From contig CAKVDW010000013.1 in NCBI GenBank assembly GCA_934728065.1, forward strand, positions 1-58,192: a stretch of 58,192 bases of DNA, in the 5' to 3' direction. Positions 1 to 8,080 of this stretch are shown one piece after another. Within the stretch, counting starts at the first letter, position 1. Every line of letters begins with the position of its first letter. This stretch comes from an uncultured Campylobacter sp. GTDB lineage: Bacteria > Campylobacterota > Campylobacteria > Campylobacterales > Campylobacteraceae. A program made the translations under genes and the position numbers. Under the pieces are notes generated by a model, which was not told the DNA's origin, did not search any database, and was given only the letters and a program-made list of their open reading frames with translations.

Positions 1-138
1 TACAAAAAAGGCTTTGAAATGGTTGAAAACTTAAAAGCCAAAATGCACACGAACCGCACGCAAAGGCTTGTTAATTGCGGTATAGATGAGGATTTGGCTG
101 TGGATTTAAGCAAGGCACACACACCAAATTTTATGTAA
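1..138 (+). CDS. C-terminal 45 codons of an unidentified protein (5' end outside window)
   Basis: The frame is open from base 1 to a TAA at 136-138. The visible tail contains VENLKAKMHTNRTQRLV and ends in AHTPNFM. It looks like a helical C-terminus of a soluble protein, with no membrane segment. A good terminator follows at once, so this is a real gene end. I do not recognise the family, and it is too short to assign a function. Confidence 0.6.
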   Translation, partial: YKKGFEMVENLKAKMHTNRTQRLVNCGIDEDLAVDLSKAHTPNFM

Positions 139-176
139 AGCCTAAAAAGAATTTACAGGCTTTTTGCATTGTTTTA
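137..176 (+). terminator. Rho-independent terminator after the partial gene
   Basis: The stem AAAGCCT / AGGCTTT (137-143 and 157-163) overlaps the upstream stop codon and runs into a T-rich tail ending in GTTTT. Confidence 0.7.
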
Positions 177-194
177 TTATCTTACATTCTTGCT

Positions 195-460
195 CTAAAT
201 TTTACTATGCTGACTTCTTTATTGTCATACTGACTTGTCTTGTCATATTGAAGTGTTGTTTTCTTTGTTATACTAGGCTACTTTCTTGTCATACTGATAA
301 ACCTTGTCATACTGAGCTTTCGTTAGAAAGCGAAGTATCCATAAATTAAAGTATGTCTTAAATTCTTTGGATATTTCGCCTGCGACTCAATATGACAATA
401 TAGAGTTTTTGCTACACCTTGCAACCCGCCTAGTCGCTAACACTCAATATGACAAATGCT
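195..460. repeat. Dispersed TGTCATAYTGA repeat, copy 1
   Basis: This stretch has no believable gene. It holds several TGTCATACTGA/TGTCATATTGA units at about 223, 241, 287 and 306. An inverted pair is formed by TGTCATACTGAG...GAAGTATCC (306-340) and GGATATTTCGCCTGCGACTC...ATATGACA (369-397). The flank CTCTAAATTTTACTATGCTGACTT recurs almost unchanged, inverted, beside copy 2 near 39831-39855. Short frames here only translate the repeat. The architecture resembles a small non-autonomous palindromic element, but no transposase is seen. Confidence 0.75.
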
Positions 461-522
461 TTCGGTTGCACTTTAAATCCATTGGGTCTCTAAGGCTAAA
501 AATGACAATTTTTCGCCTTGTG

Positions 523-612
523 CTAACGCGCTTTGCTCAAGATGAACTCGCGCACTGAGTCTTCTTTAAAATCCTTGCTTTCAAGCAAAGAAAAATCGAA
601 ATTTTCAAGCAT
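523..612 (-). pseudogene. 5' stub (29 aa) of a truncated gene downstream of argB
   Basis: An ATG at 612 lies 19 bases after the argB stop, with AAAAGG at a good ribosome-binding distance. It opens a frame reading MLENFDFSLLESKDFKEDSV and stops at TAG 523-525, exactly where repeat-like sequence begins. The pattern FKEDSVRE resembles the start of restriction-type or PD-(D/E)XK-type proteins that continue with a helix and LLK.LGY. That family suggestion is from memory only. It looks like a gene beheaded by a rearrangement next to the repeat. A genuine 29-aa peptide is the alternative. Confidence 0.5.
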
Positions 613-631
613 TGTCAAACCTTTTAAATTT

Positions 632-1471
632 TTAGCCTATCAAAGTGCCTATGCCCTCATCGGTAAAAATTTCAAGCAACAAGCTATGTTCTAACCTGCC
701 GTCTAAAATATGAACCTTTTTCACGCCATTTTCACAAGCATTAACGCAGGAGTTAAGCTTGACAAGCATTCCTCCTTGAGTGCTTTTTGCTAAATCTTTT
801 GCCTCAGCAAGAGTGAGTTTTGAGATGAGAGAGGATTTGTCATTATAATCCCTATAAACGCCCTCAACATCGCTTAAAAATACCAGCTTTTCAGCACGCA
901 AAGCCTTTGCTACCGCACAAGCAACATCATCAGCGTTGATATTATAGCTATTATAAGCCTCGTCCATTCCTATGGGTGCGATAATGGGCAAAAAGTCCTT
1001 TTCAAGCAAATCTTGCAAAATTTCAGCTTTTACCGACTTTATCTCGCCAACAAAGCCTAAATTTTTGTCTTTTTGCTCGCATTCAAGCAAAAAGCCGTCT
1101 TTACCGCAAATGCCTACGGCTTTAACGCCTTGACACTGTAAATTTTGCACTAGGGTTTTGTTGGTTTTGTAAAGTGCCATTTCGGCGATATTTACAACCT
1201 CTTTTGAGCTTATGCGAAGCCCATCTTTAAATTCGCTTTGCACTCCTAAATTTTCACATAAAGATGAGATTTCTTTGCCTCCGCCGTGAATGATGATGGG
1301 TTTTAAGCCCACAAGTTTTAAAAGTGCTATATCTTGCATAACAGAAATTTTAAGCTTATCATTTTCCATAGCTGAGCCACCATATTTAATCACAACTGTT
1401 TTAGCGTTAAATTTACGGATATAAGGCAAGGCTTCTATGAGCGTATTTGCTTTTTCAAGGTAAGTTTTCAT
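632..1471 (-). CDS. argB: Acetylglutamate kinase
   Basis: Phosphorylates N-acetyl-L-glutamate with ATP, the second step of arginine synthesis in the cytoplasm. The amino-acid-kinase fold is shown by VIKYGGSAM near the N-terminus, the IIHGGGKEI phosphate-binding loop, and YNINADD followed by an acidic SDVEGVY segment near the nucleotide site. The 279-aa length and closing GIGTLIG agree with Campylobacter ArgB. An upstream in-frame ATG exists at 1480, but AAGG lies about nine bases before the ATG at 1471 and only about four before 1480, so MKTYLEK is preferred. The gene has its own promoter. Confidence 0.96.
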   Translation of the reverse strand: MKTYLEKANTLIEALPYIRKFNAKTVVIKYGGSAMENDKLKISVMQDIALLKLVGLKPIIIHGGGKEISSLCENLGVQSEFKDGLRISSKEVVNIAEMALYKTNKTLVQNLQCQGVKAVGICGKDGFLLECEQKDKNLGFVGEIKSVKAEILQDLLEKDFLPIIAPIGMDEAYNSYNINADDVACAVAKALRAEKLVFLSDVEGVYRDYNDKSSLISKLTLAEAKDLAKSTQGGMLVKLNSCVNACENGVKKVHILDGRLEHSLLLEIFTDEGIGTLIG

Positions 1472-1505
1472 TATGGACAACCTTTTGGATAAGTTTTTAA
1501 GTGAT

Positions 1506-1511
1506 ATTATA
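1506..1511 (-). promoter_or_regulatory. -10 element for argB
   Basis: Minus-strand TATAAT in the context AGTATAATATC, about 35 bases before the argB start. Campylobacter sigma-70 promoters rely on such a -10 box with no strong -35. Confidence 0.6.
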
Positions 1512-1524
1512 CTATAAATTCAGT

Positions 1525-1554
1525 AAAGCTAGACCTCAAAAAAGGTCTAGCTTT
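1525..1554 (-). terminator. Hairpin after dsbI, upstream of argB
   Basis: A perfect 12-bp stem, AAAGCTAGACCT / AGGTCTAGCTTT, with a six-base A/T loop, lies just beyond the dsbI stop. The T-run after it is short, so termination may be partial. It separates dsbI from the argB promoter. Confidence 0.6.
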
Positions 1555-1575
1555 GTAGTTAAGCTCAAGGCTTAA

Positions 1576-3228
1576 TTAAAGTGGGTTTTTTACGATGAAG
1601 ACCTTATCTTTACCATCTTGTCTAGAAAGTATGTAAAGTTCATTGCCCTTTATCGCAATATCGCTCGCATCGCCAATATCTGGCAATGTATGAGCGGCTG
1701 AAATGCTCTTGCTGGCTAAATCTATCTCTAAAAGAGCGTTATAGTTTTTAGAAATGGCAAGCATTTTGCCATTTGCTATATCCGCACCTGTGATATAGAA
1801 ATTATTAACCTTTGCGCCTTCTTTAAGCTGCAAGCCCTTACCAAATTCAAGGATAGTTTCCTCGCTGATAGTATTGTCTTTGGTGTCATATTTAAGTAAA
1901 ACAACATTTGGAGCTTTTTTAGCAGCCACAGTTACCATATACGCATAACGAGAATCAGGGTCTTTAGCAAGGCTTAGAATGTAGTTTTTCTTTGCTCTTG
2001 TTGTGCCTATATTGATTCTTGCGCCTTTGGTGTTTTTGTAAAGCAATTCATTTTTCTTACCAAATGCTGGCATAAGATTACCCTCTACTTGCGGTAAGAA
2101 TTCCCATTGAATATACTTATCTGTTTCATCAAGACTTTCTACTCTTTCTACACCCCAAATGGCTTTGTTATAAGCAGTTGCTACAAGTTTGCCCGGCGCA
2201 TAAAAAGTCGCATCAACAGTGATAGGAACATCTGTTCCGTTTGGTTGGTCAATGGTAGCAAATTCTTTTGCTTCAGCAAAGTTATTATCAGTAAAATATA
2301 CTGAACCACCTGTGCCAACGACAGCAAATTGGTCATTTTTCTTGTCATAAGCTAAACCGCCAACAAAACCTTCTTTACCAGCATAGTTTTTAGGCACTAT
2401 GCTTATTTCTTTAGAGCCAAGTGCTTCAAGTGGAGTTTGATTTTGATTTAAAATCGGCGAATTTGCTGGATTTGTGTCAAATGGGAAATTTTTGTCCTCA
2501 TTTTCATTTGCACCAGGTATCCAAGGCTTTGGTCCTTGATTTGTTCCAAGTAAGCTCCATTTGCTCGCCCTAAAGTTTTCGTGCCAATGCACAGGGTCCC
2601 AGAATTTAGCCGCTAAACCTATGTTCCAAGTGAAACGAGTAGCTGCTGGTGCGCCTCTACCGCCAAATGGTGGTGGTCCGTTGGTGATTAAAAACTGTAA
2701 AACATTAGCAAATATAATGAAAGTTGAAAGTGCTAATACTGCTTTGCTGTAACCGCAAAAATCTTTAATCTTAACTTCACTACTGAGTAGTTCCTTGCCA
2801 AGTTCGTTGTCTTTGCGAATGAAAAATAGCATTACAGCCATAGCCAAAATGACGACCCAATACACGACAAAAGCCCAAGTATAAGTGTGTAAGCCAAACA
2901 TAGCCTCGCCAAAACCTTGTCCTATGTCTCTTGCTGCGTGGTTACCCACATGACGCAAGCCCTCAAACAAGAACCAAAAGCCACATAAAAAGACTAGTGC
3001 GATATATTTGATTTTAACGCCATATCGAACCATAAATAGCCCTAAAACGCCAACAGCAATCATACCAAATCGCTCGTGTCCGCAAAGCAAGCAAGGACTT
3101 TCGCCCTTAATGAAGCCCAAATAAATGCACGCCATACCCACAGGAACAACTAAAATAATAGCCACAGCTGTGGTCATCACGAGATTAAAATTTTTCTCTG
3201 TGAGAAGTTTATCAAATAATTCTTTCAT
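1576..3228 (-). CDS. dsbI: DsbI: DsbB-like disulfide oxidase fused to a C-terminal beta-propeller
   Basis: Inner-membrane thiol oxidase. The N-terminal part (about 1-180) has DsbB-type membrane segments and the redox pair CLLC at residues 46-49. A further membrane segment lies near 160-185. The rest (about 200-550) is a periplasmic domain with repeated beta-strand patterns such as GGLAYDKKNDQFAVVG and PDSRYAYMVTV, as expected for a propeller. The fusion to a propeller distinguishes DsbI from plain DsbB (about 180 aa). It follows dba by ten bases with AAGGAG before the ATG. In C. jejuni dba-dsbI are co-transcribed and translationally coupled (known); the same layout is seen here. Confidence 0.93.
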   Translation of the reverse strand: MKELFDKLLTEKNFNLVMTTAVAIILVVPVGMACIYLGFIKGESPCLLCGHERFGMIAVGVLGLFMVRYGVKIKYIALVFLCGFWFLFEGLRHVGNHAARDIGQGFGEAMFGLHTYTWAFVVYWVVILAMAVMLFFIRKDNELGKELLSSEVKIKDFCGYSKAVLALSTFIIFANVLQFLITNGPPPFGGRGAPAATRFTWNIGLAAKFWDPVHWHENFRASKWSLLGTNQGPKPWIPGANENEDKNFPFDTNPANSPILNQNQTPLEALGSKEISIVPKNYAGKEGFVGGLAYDKKNDQFAVVGTGGSVYFTDNNFAEAKEFATIDQPNGTDVPITVDATFYAPGKLVATAYNKAIWGVERVESLDETDKYIQWEFLPQVEGNLMPAFGKKNELLYKNTKGARINIGTTRAKKNYILSLAKDPDSRYAYMVTVAAKKAPNVVLLKYDTKDNTISEETILEFGKGLQLKEGAKVNNFYITGADIANGKMLAISKNYNALLEIDLASKSISAAHTLPDIGDASDIAIKGNELYILSRQDGKDKVFIVKNPL

Positions 3229-3238
3229 TGCAAACTCC

Positions 3239-3406
3239 TTACAGTGTGATGCCTGGCACCCAAGATGATGCGCTTGCTACCATCCATAGCACAAAGTCAA
3301 GTGCGATAGCACCGACCAACAAACCAAAAGCCAAGCCTTCTTTTTGCGGTTTAAACCAGATGATTAAAACAGCAATGAAAGCCAAAAGATATTCGAGAAA
3401 TTCCAT
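3239..3406 (-). CDS. dba: Dba: small membrane protein partnering DsbI
   Basis: A 55-aa frame beginning MEFLEYLLAFIAVLIIW and ending SSWVPGITL. It has two hydrophobic segments separated by FKPQKEGLAF. Size, sequence and position directly upstream of dsbI match Campylobacter Dba, which is needed for DsbI function in C. jejuni (known). It is odd that a run of twelve G ends only seven bases before the ATG, where the ribosome-binding site should be. Confidence 0.9.
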   Translation of the reverse strand: MEFLEYLLAFIAVLIIWFKPQKEGLAFGLLVGAIALDFVLWMVASASSWVPGITL

Positions 3407-3413
3407 TAGAGAA

Positions 3414-3425
3414 CCCCCCCCCCCC
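3414..3425 (-). repeat. Poly-G tract (G12 on minus strand) in the dba leader
   Basis: Twelve consecutive C on the plus strand, read as G12 followed by TTCTCTA and the dba ATG. The tract occupies the Shine-Dalgarno position. Length changes would alter spacing between promoter, ribosome-binding site and start. Tracts longer than 8 G are hypermutable in Campylobacter (known). Confidence 0.95.
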
Positions 3426-3489
3426 TCAATGAAGAAATTTTATTAAACTTAAACTTTAGTTAAAAAGAGTAAGATTAATAATGTTTGCA

Positions 3490-3495
3490 ATTATG
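3490..3495 (-). promoter_or_regulatory. Candidate -10 for dba-dsbI
   Basis: Minus-strand CATAAT in the context ATGGCATAATTGC, about 85 bases upstream of dba. The leader between it and dba includes the G12 tract. Confidence 0.45.
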
Positions 3496-3575
3496 CCATA
3501 ATTTTTTAGTAATTTGTAACTTTTTAAGCTTTTTTTGATAAATTTATTAAATACAATAAATTAATAAAAAATCGC

Positions 3576-3581
3576 TACAAT
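3576..3581 (+). promoter_or_regulatory. -10 element for terC
   Basis: TACAAT in CGCTACAATAACG, about 30 bases before the terC start. AAAGG lies just ahead of the ATG. Confidence 0.55.
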
Positions 3582-3609
3582 AACGAATGCAAAATTTTAA
3601 AGGTAAAGT

Positions 3610-4350
3610 ATGTTTGAATGGATTTTTAGTATAGATGCGTGGCTCACTTTAGCGACACTTACAGCACTTGAAATCGTGCTCGGCGTTGATAATATCATAA
3701 TGCTTGCCGTTTTGGTGGCAAAACTGCCCGCTCATCAAAGGGACAAAGCCCGCTATCTTGGGCTTGGGCTTGCTATGTTTGCCCGCATTGCTTTGCTTTT
3801 TTCGCTTTTTTTGATTATGAAGCTTACTGCACCGCTTTTTACGCTACCCTTGCCTGAATTTTTGCCCCAAAATTCAGGCGAAATTTCGGGTAGGGATTTG
3901 GTGCTGTTTTTTGGCGGGCTTTTTTTGGTAGTAAAGCCTATATTTGAGATAAAAGAGCAGGTTTGTGGCGTGCAAAGTGATGAAAAAAACACCTTTACAA
4001 GCAATGTCTTTTGGCTCATCATCGCTCAAATCATCTTTTTAGACATAGTTTTTTCGCTAGATAGCGTTATCACAGCCGTTGGCATAGCTCAAAATTTACC
4101 CATAATGGTTCTAGCCATTGTCATAGCGGTGCTTGTAATGCTTTTTGCCAGCAAGCCCATAGCGGACTTTGTCGAAAAATACCCCAGCATAAAGCTACTC
4201 GCGCTTGCGTTTTTGGTGCTTGTGGGGCTTGTTTTGATGGCTGAAAGCATAGATTTACACATTTCAAAGGCTTATATTTATGTGGCTATGGCATTTTCGC
4301 TCATCGTAGAATGCCTAAATATCATCGCCAGAAAAAACTCAACTCAATAA
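3610..4350 (+). CDS. TerC family integral membrane protein
   Basis: A 246-aa polytopic inner-membrane protein of the TerC family. Family members carry acidic residues within membrane helices and have been linked to metal (manganese) export and tellurite resistance. The signature LEIVLGVDNIIM near residues 20-31 and its echo IIFLDIVFSLDSVITA near 140-155 are both present, along with about seven hydrophobic segments. Start: ATG with AAAGG upstream. It converges on a minus-strand membrane protein two bases beyond its stop. The exact substrate cannot be read from sequence. Confidence 0.88.
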   Translation: MFEWIFSIDAWLTLATLTALEIVLGVDNIIMLAVLVAKLPAHQRDKARYLGLGLAMFARIALLFSLFLIMKLTAPLFTLPLPEFLPQNSGEISGRDLVLFFGGLFLVVKPIFEIKEQVCGVQSDEKNTFTSNVFWLIIAQIIFLDIVFSLDSVITAVGIAQNLPIMVLAIVIAVLVMLFASKPIADFVEKYPSIKLLALAFLVLVGLVLMAESIDLHISKAYIYVAMAFSLIVECLNIIARKNSTQ

Positions 4351-4352
4351 AT

Positions 4353-4850
4353 TTACCCTGTTTTGTGGGTGTAGTTGATGAAATCTTCCTTGCTCAAAGT
4401 GCTTAAAATGCGGATTTGCTTTTTAAGCAAGCCAAAATTGATAAGCGAGATGACAAAACCGAGCAAAAAGAGCATAAAAAACGCTATATCCACGCCCAAA
4501 AAGCCATTTTTCACGCAAAATACTCCAAAAACAGCACTTGCACAAAAAAGAAGTAAAGAAAAAACGATATGGCGTAGTTTAGCTTCTTTAAAATTATCTA
4601 AATTTTGCGTAAAATTACGAAATAAGATGATTTTACGCTTTAAAATGGTAATTACAAGCTCATCGCCCTTGCTGAAAAGCTCATTATTTAAGGCAGTATA
4701 GTTAAAAATTTCTTGTTTAGCTTGTGAATTTAAGCTGTTTAGCTCATAAATGCTGTATTTACCACTTTTTTTCACATTAACTTCATCAAGGCGTAAAAAA
4801 CGCAAATCACACCTTGCATACAAAAACGGCTCAAAGCTCATAAATGCCAT
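4353..4850 (-). CDS. Hypothetical two-helix membrane protein downstream of ribD
   Basis: A 165-aa protein of unknown function. The N-terminal 90 residues are polar and predicted soluble. Two hydrophobic helices follow (about 92-112, HIVFSLLLFCASAVFGVFCV, and 118-140), then a short charged tail. The start overlaps the end of ribD by 20 bases, implying translational coupling. A similar small membrane protein beside ribD exists in C. jejuni (from memory). A link to flavin metabolism is only positional. Confidence 0.75.
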   Translation of the reverse strand: MAFMSFEPFLYARCDLRFLRLDEVNVKKSGKYSIYELNSLNSQAKQEIFNYTALNNELFSKGDELVITILKRKIILFRNFTQNLDNFKEAKLRHIVFSLLLFCASAVFGVFCVKNGFLGVDIAFFMLFLLGFVISLINFGLLKKQIRILSTLSKEDFINYTHKTG

Positions 4851-5814
4851 AGCTATCCTCCCCTAAAACGCCCCTAAAACGCGGCTTAAATTCAGCCTCC
4901 ACGCGCACATTTTGACTTGCCTTAAAATGAGCGTTGCTAAAAATCAAAAAAGCGTCCATTTCGTCCTTAAATTCGCGCAAAAAATTCTCCCCGCCCTCAA
5001 ACATTATGAATTTCGCCTGCTTTGGAATTTCGCTGTAAATTCGGCGGTTTGGCACGCTAAAAAGCGGAGCTGTCTTGTCAAATTCATCTAAATTTCGCCT
5101 TGAAAGCACGCAAATGTCAGGTGCTTTGCCTCCAACAAGCCTTGCATCAAGCGTGGGGCGGTCTGTGCGAACGCTTTGCCCGCCGATAACGAGCAAATCA
5201 ATCTTTGAGCGGATTTTGTGCGTGTAAATGTCGCTTTCGCGCTTTGTTATCTTGCCAAATGCCGAGCCATTAAGCGTTAAGGCAAGTTTAAAAAGCTTGT
5301 AAGGCTCATTTTTCTGCCACTTCAAAAAGGGTTTTATCAAATTTCGCCCCGCCACTTCGCAAAGCCCAAATTCAAGCTCAACGCCATTTTTCCGCAAAAA
5401 CTCGCCCCCGCCACGCGCCTTGTCGCTGGTATCTGCTACGCTTACAAAGACTTTTTTAAAGCCAAGCTCGCTCAAAAGGCGCGCACAAGGCGGTGTCTTG
5501 CCAAAATGCGCGCAAGGTTCAAGGCTCACAAAGGCTACTGCGCCTTTAAGGGCGTTGTCGTGGTGCTTTAAGATAAAATCATACTCTAAATTCGGCTCAT
5601 CGGGCAGGGTTAAATTCGGCTTTAACTCTTGCAAAGCCTGCGCCACAGCGTTGAGTTCAGCGTGCGCCTCGCCTGCGCCCTTGTGCGCGCCTATGCTTAA
5701 AATGCGCCCGTTTTTATCCACGATGACACAGCCAACAGCTGGGTTTTCATAGGTGAGAAACTGGTATTTCCACGCCTCGTTAATGGCTAAATTCATATAA
5801 AATTCAGGCTTCAT
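4831..5814 (-). CDS. ribD: Bifunctional riboflavin deaminase/reductase RibD
   Basis: Deaminates and then reduces the pyrimidine intermediate of riboflavin synthesis. The N-terminal deaminase domain has zinc ligands in HAE (51-53) and PCAHFGKTPPCA (100-111, Cys101 and Cys110). The C-terminal reductase domain begins near 165 and carries SKIDLLVIGGQSVRTDRPTL. At 327 aa it is slightly shorter than the 360-370 aa of many RibD proteins, but both domains look complete. It follows rimP by 29 bases in the same operon. Confidence 0.94.
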   Translation of the reverse strand: MKPEFYMNLAINEAWKYQFLTYENPAVGCVIVDKNGRILSIGAHKGAGEAHAELNAVAQALQELKPNLTLPDEPNLEYDFILKHHDNALKGAVAFVSLEPCAHFGKTPPCARLLSELGFKKVFVSVADTSDKARGGGEFLRKNGVELEFGLCEVAGRNLIKPFLKWQKNEPYKLFKLALTLNGSAFGKITKRESDIYTHKIRSKIDLLVIGGQSVRTDRPTLDARLVGGKAPDICVLSRRNLDEFDKTAPLFSVPNRRIYSEIPKQAKFIMFEGGENFLREFKDEMDAFLIFSNAHFKASQNVRVEAEFKPRFRGVLGEDSYGIYEL

Positions 5815-5843
5815 TCATTTTTTCCACGCAAAATTTCATAAAT

Positions 5844-6308
5844 TCACCACTCCACAAAGGTTTTTGCCTTTTTAATCTCGCTTAAATTCAGCTCTTTTTG
5901 CTCGCCATTTTCATCACGCACGCTAATGCTTGTAGTGTCCTTTTCATTGGCGTTTAGCTTGCTTTGAGCCTTTGAGATGCCCAAAATTTCGCCCACAATC
6001 TTGCTTTTATCACTCATCACAAAAACAGCCCTTTCGCCAACGCTTAACTCAAAGTGCTGCGGCTTAACAAGCCTTCGTTCAAGCCCTGGACTGCTTACTT
6101 CAAGCGAGTATTCGTCTGCGCAAGGTGGCTTGACATCAAGTATGGGCGATAAAATTTCGCTGAGTTTAGCGCACTCTTCTAAGCTCACGCCACCTTTTTT
6201 AGCGATATATACGCGGTAGATTTTGCGCCCATTTTCGCTCACTAGCTCATCATCATAAAGGCTCACGCCCGCTTGCTCGCAAAGGGCTTTTAAGTCAAAT
6301 TCAAGCAT
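5844..6308 (-). CDS. rimP: Ribosome maturation factor RimP
   Basis: Assists 30S subunit assembly. The 154-aa protein has the family core YSLEVSSPGLERRLVKPQHF followed by a C-terminal SH3-like beta domain ending in IKKAKTFVEW. It lies 47 bases after rbfA, the usual Campylobacter order rbfA-rimP. Confidence 0.94.
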   Translation of the reverse strand: MLEFDLKALCEQAGVSLYDDELVSENGRKIYRVYIAKKGGVSLEECAKLSEILSPILDVKPPCADEYSLEVSSPGLERRLVKPQHFELSVGERAVFVMSDKSKIVGEILGISKAQSKLNANEKDTTSISVRDENGEQKELNLSEIKKAKTFVEW

Positions 6309-6355
6309 TACTTTGCCTTTGAAAATACGCTAAATTTGCGTGGCAAAAGGCTATT

Positions 6356-6721
6356 TTAGGCATTTTTTTCCTTGTGGATTTTCTCAAAAAGCTCATCGAT
6401 ATGGTTTTGATAATCAAGCCGTTCGTCAAATTTAAAGTGAAATTTAGGGCAGCGATACCAGCCTTGCTCGCTCATACAGTAGTTCTGCAAGGCGTTTGCG
6501 GCTTTTTGTAGCTTAGCCAAAATCAACTCCTGCTCGTGCGCGTTAAAAAACATTTTATCCACGAAAACAAAGGCATCATAACGCCCTTTTTTGCACTCCA
6601 CATCGGTGATACAAAGGTTTCGCAACACTTCATCATCAAGGTTTGCCAAAGCTTCGGGGATAAGCTCTTTTAAAATGCTCTGCGTGCGTAGCTGCTTTAT
6701 CTGGCTTTCATTTTTCATCAT
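6356..6721 (-). CDS. rbfA: Ribosome-binding factor A
   Basis: A cold-shock and 30S maturation factor of 121 aa. It begins MMKNESQIKQLRTQSILKEL and has a KH-like core with VTDVECKKGRYDAFVFVD-type strands (read ITDVECKKGRYDAFVFVD) and KFHFKFDERLDYQNHIDEL near the end. In C. jejuni it directly follows infB; here the rhamnose/glycosyltransferase block lies between them. The first ATG is used because GGTAAGATG offers a weak ribosome-binding site. Confidence 0.92.
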   Translation of the reverse strand: MMKNESQIKQLRTQSILKELIPEALANLDDEVLRNLCITDVECKKGRYDAFVFVDKMFFNAHEQELILAKLQKAANALQNYCMSEQGWYRCPKFHFKFDERLDYQNHIDELFEKIHKEKNA

Positions 6722-6784
6722 CTTACCTTTTTTGATGAATTGTAGCTAAACTTTACTAACACATTGAAATGCTTTAATGTTATT

Positions 6785-6925
6785 TTAACTTTTAGCCTCT
6801 TGCGCGCTAGTTTCTTCAAGCGCCTCTTTTGTTGCTTGTAAATATAAATAGTGCGCATTAATACTTGCGATGAAAGTTAAAATACACCCTTGCCTTACGC
6901 TTATATGCAAGGTGCAAAATAGCAT
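6785..6925 (-). CDS. Possible 46-aa small protein or gene remnant
   Basis: Between rfbB and rbfA the minus strand holds an open frame from ATG 6925 to TAA 6785, starting MLFCTLHISVRQGCILTF and ending in an acidic LEETSAQEAKS tail. No clear ribosome-binding site precedes it. It fills most of an otherwise empty 245-base gap at the downstream border of the glycan block, so it could be debris of the gene lost or displaced at that junction. I do not recognise it. Confidence 0.3.
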   Translation of the reverse strand: MLFCTLHISVRQGCILTFIASINAHYLYLQATKEALEETSAQEAKS

Positions 6926-6966
6926 TTTAAAAAGACAAATTCCACGCTACAAAGCCACTTTAAACG

Positions 6967-7989
6967 CTACAAACGCGCTAAATACCACTCAATAGTCTTT
7001 ACAATCCCGCTTTCAAAGTTTTCTTTTGCCCTCCAGCCAAGCTTGTTTTCGATTTTGCTCGCATCTATGGCGTAGCGTTTATCGTGCCCTGCCCTGTCTT
7101 TAACAAAACTTATCAAATCGCCGTATTTACCGCCGTTTGCACGCGGTTTTAGCTCATCTAAAATCTCGCAAATTTTGCTCGCTATGTGTAAATTCGTGCG
7201 TTCATTTCGCCCGCCTATGTTGTAGCACTCGCCGCTTTTTCCCTTAAAAAAGGCTAGTTCAATGCCTGTGCAGTGGTCATTCACAAAAAGCCAGTCGCGC
7301 ACATTTTGTCCGTCTCCATAAATAGGGATTTTCGCGCCATTTAAACACGAGCGGATTATGGTAGGTATGAGCTTTTCGGCGTGTTGCTTTGGTCCGTAGT
7401 TGTTTGAGCAGTTTGTGATGATGGTGTCTAGCCCAAAGGTTTCGTGGTAGGCGCGCACGATAAAATCACTCGCGGCTTTGCTTGCCGAGTAGGGCGAGTT
7501 TGGCGCGTAAGGCGTTTGCTCACTAAAAAGCCCCGTTTTACCAAGCGTGCCATACACTTCATCCGTGCTTATGTGATGAAAACGCGCGTTTTCATAGCCC
7601 TTTTTTGGCTCATTTGGGGCATTTAGCCACGCTTTTTTCGCTGCTTCAAGCAAGGTTTGCGTGCCAAGTGCGTTAGTGCGCGTGAAAATAGCAGGGTTTG
7701 CGATAGAATTATCCACATGCGATTCAGCCGCAAAGTGAATCACGCCCTTTATCTCAAAGCGCGCAAAAAGATAGTCAAGCAACTCGCCGTTGCAAATGTC
7801 GCCACGCACGAATTCATAACGCTTTGCAAGCTCTTTGTCCGCCGTAACTTCGCTTAAATTTGCCAAATTTCCCGCATAAGTCAGCAAGTCCAAATTTAGC
7901 ACGAAAAAATCCTCATTGTGCCTTAAAAAATGCTCCACAAAGTTGCTGCCGATGAAGCCCGCCCCGCCTGTGATTAAAATGCTTTTCAT
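6967..7989 (-). CDS. rfbB: dTDP-glucose 4,6-dehydratase (RmlB)
   Basis: Converts dTDP-glucose to dTDP-4-keto-6-deoxyglucose, the second step of dTDP-rhamnose synthesis. It is an extended short-chain dehydrogenase of 340 aa with the NAD loop GGAGFIGSNF (8-17), STDEVYG (141-147) supplying the catalytic Thr/Asp/Glu set, and YSASK (167-171). Length and motifs are normal. It is the last gene of the glycan block; 91 bases separate it from rfbD. Confidence 0.95.
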   Translation of the reverse strand: MKSILITGGAGFIGSNFVEHFLRHNEDFFVLNLDLLTYAGNLANLSEVTADKELAKRYEFVRGDICNGELLDYLFARFEIKGVIHFAAESHVDNSIANPAIFTRTNALGTQTLLEAAKKAWLNAPNEPKKGYENARFHHISTDEVYGTLGKTGLFSEQTPYAPNSPYSASKAASDFIVRAYHETFGLDTIITNCSNNYGPKQHAEKLIPTIIRSCLNGAKIPIYGDGQNVRDWLFVNDHCTGIELAFFKGKSGECYNIGGRNERTNLHIASKICEILDELKPRANGGKYGDLISFVKDRAGHDKRYAIDASKIENKLGWRAKENFESGIVKTIEWYLARL

Positions 7990-8080
7990 TGTCTAATCCT
8001 TTCTTTTTTATCAAAATTTGCAAAAACCGAATTTGATTTAACATTTTACGACAATTTTCACTTCTTGCGTAAAAAAATGC

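Noticed and set aside
164..558. Two short plus-strand frames of about 60 codons
   Set aside because: They translate the TGTCATAYTGA repeat, lack ribosome-binding sites and have no protein-like composition.
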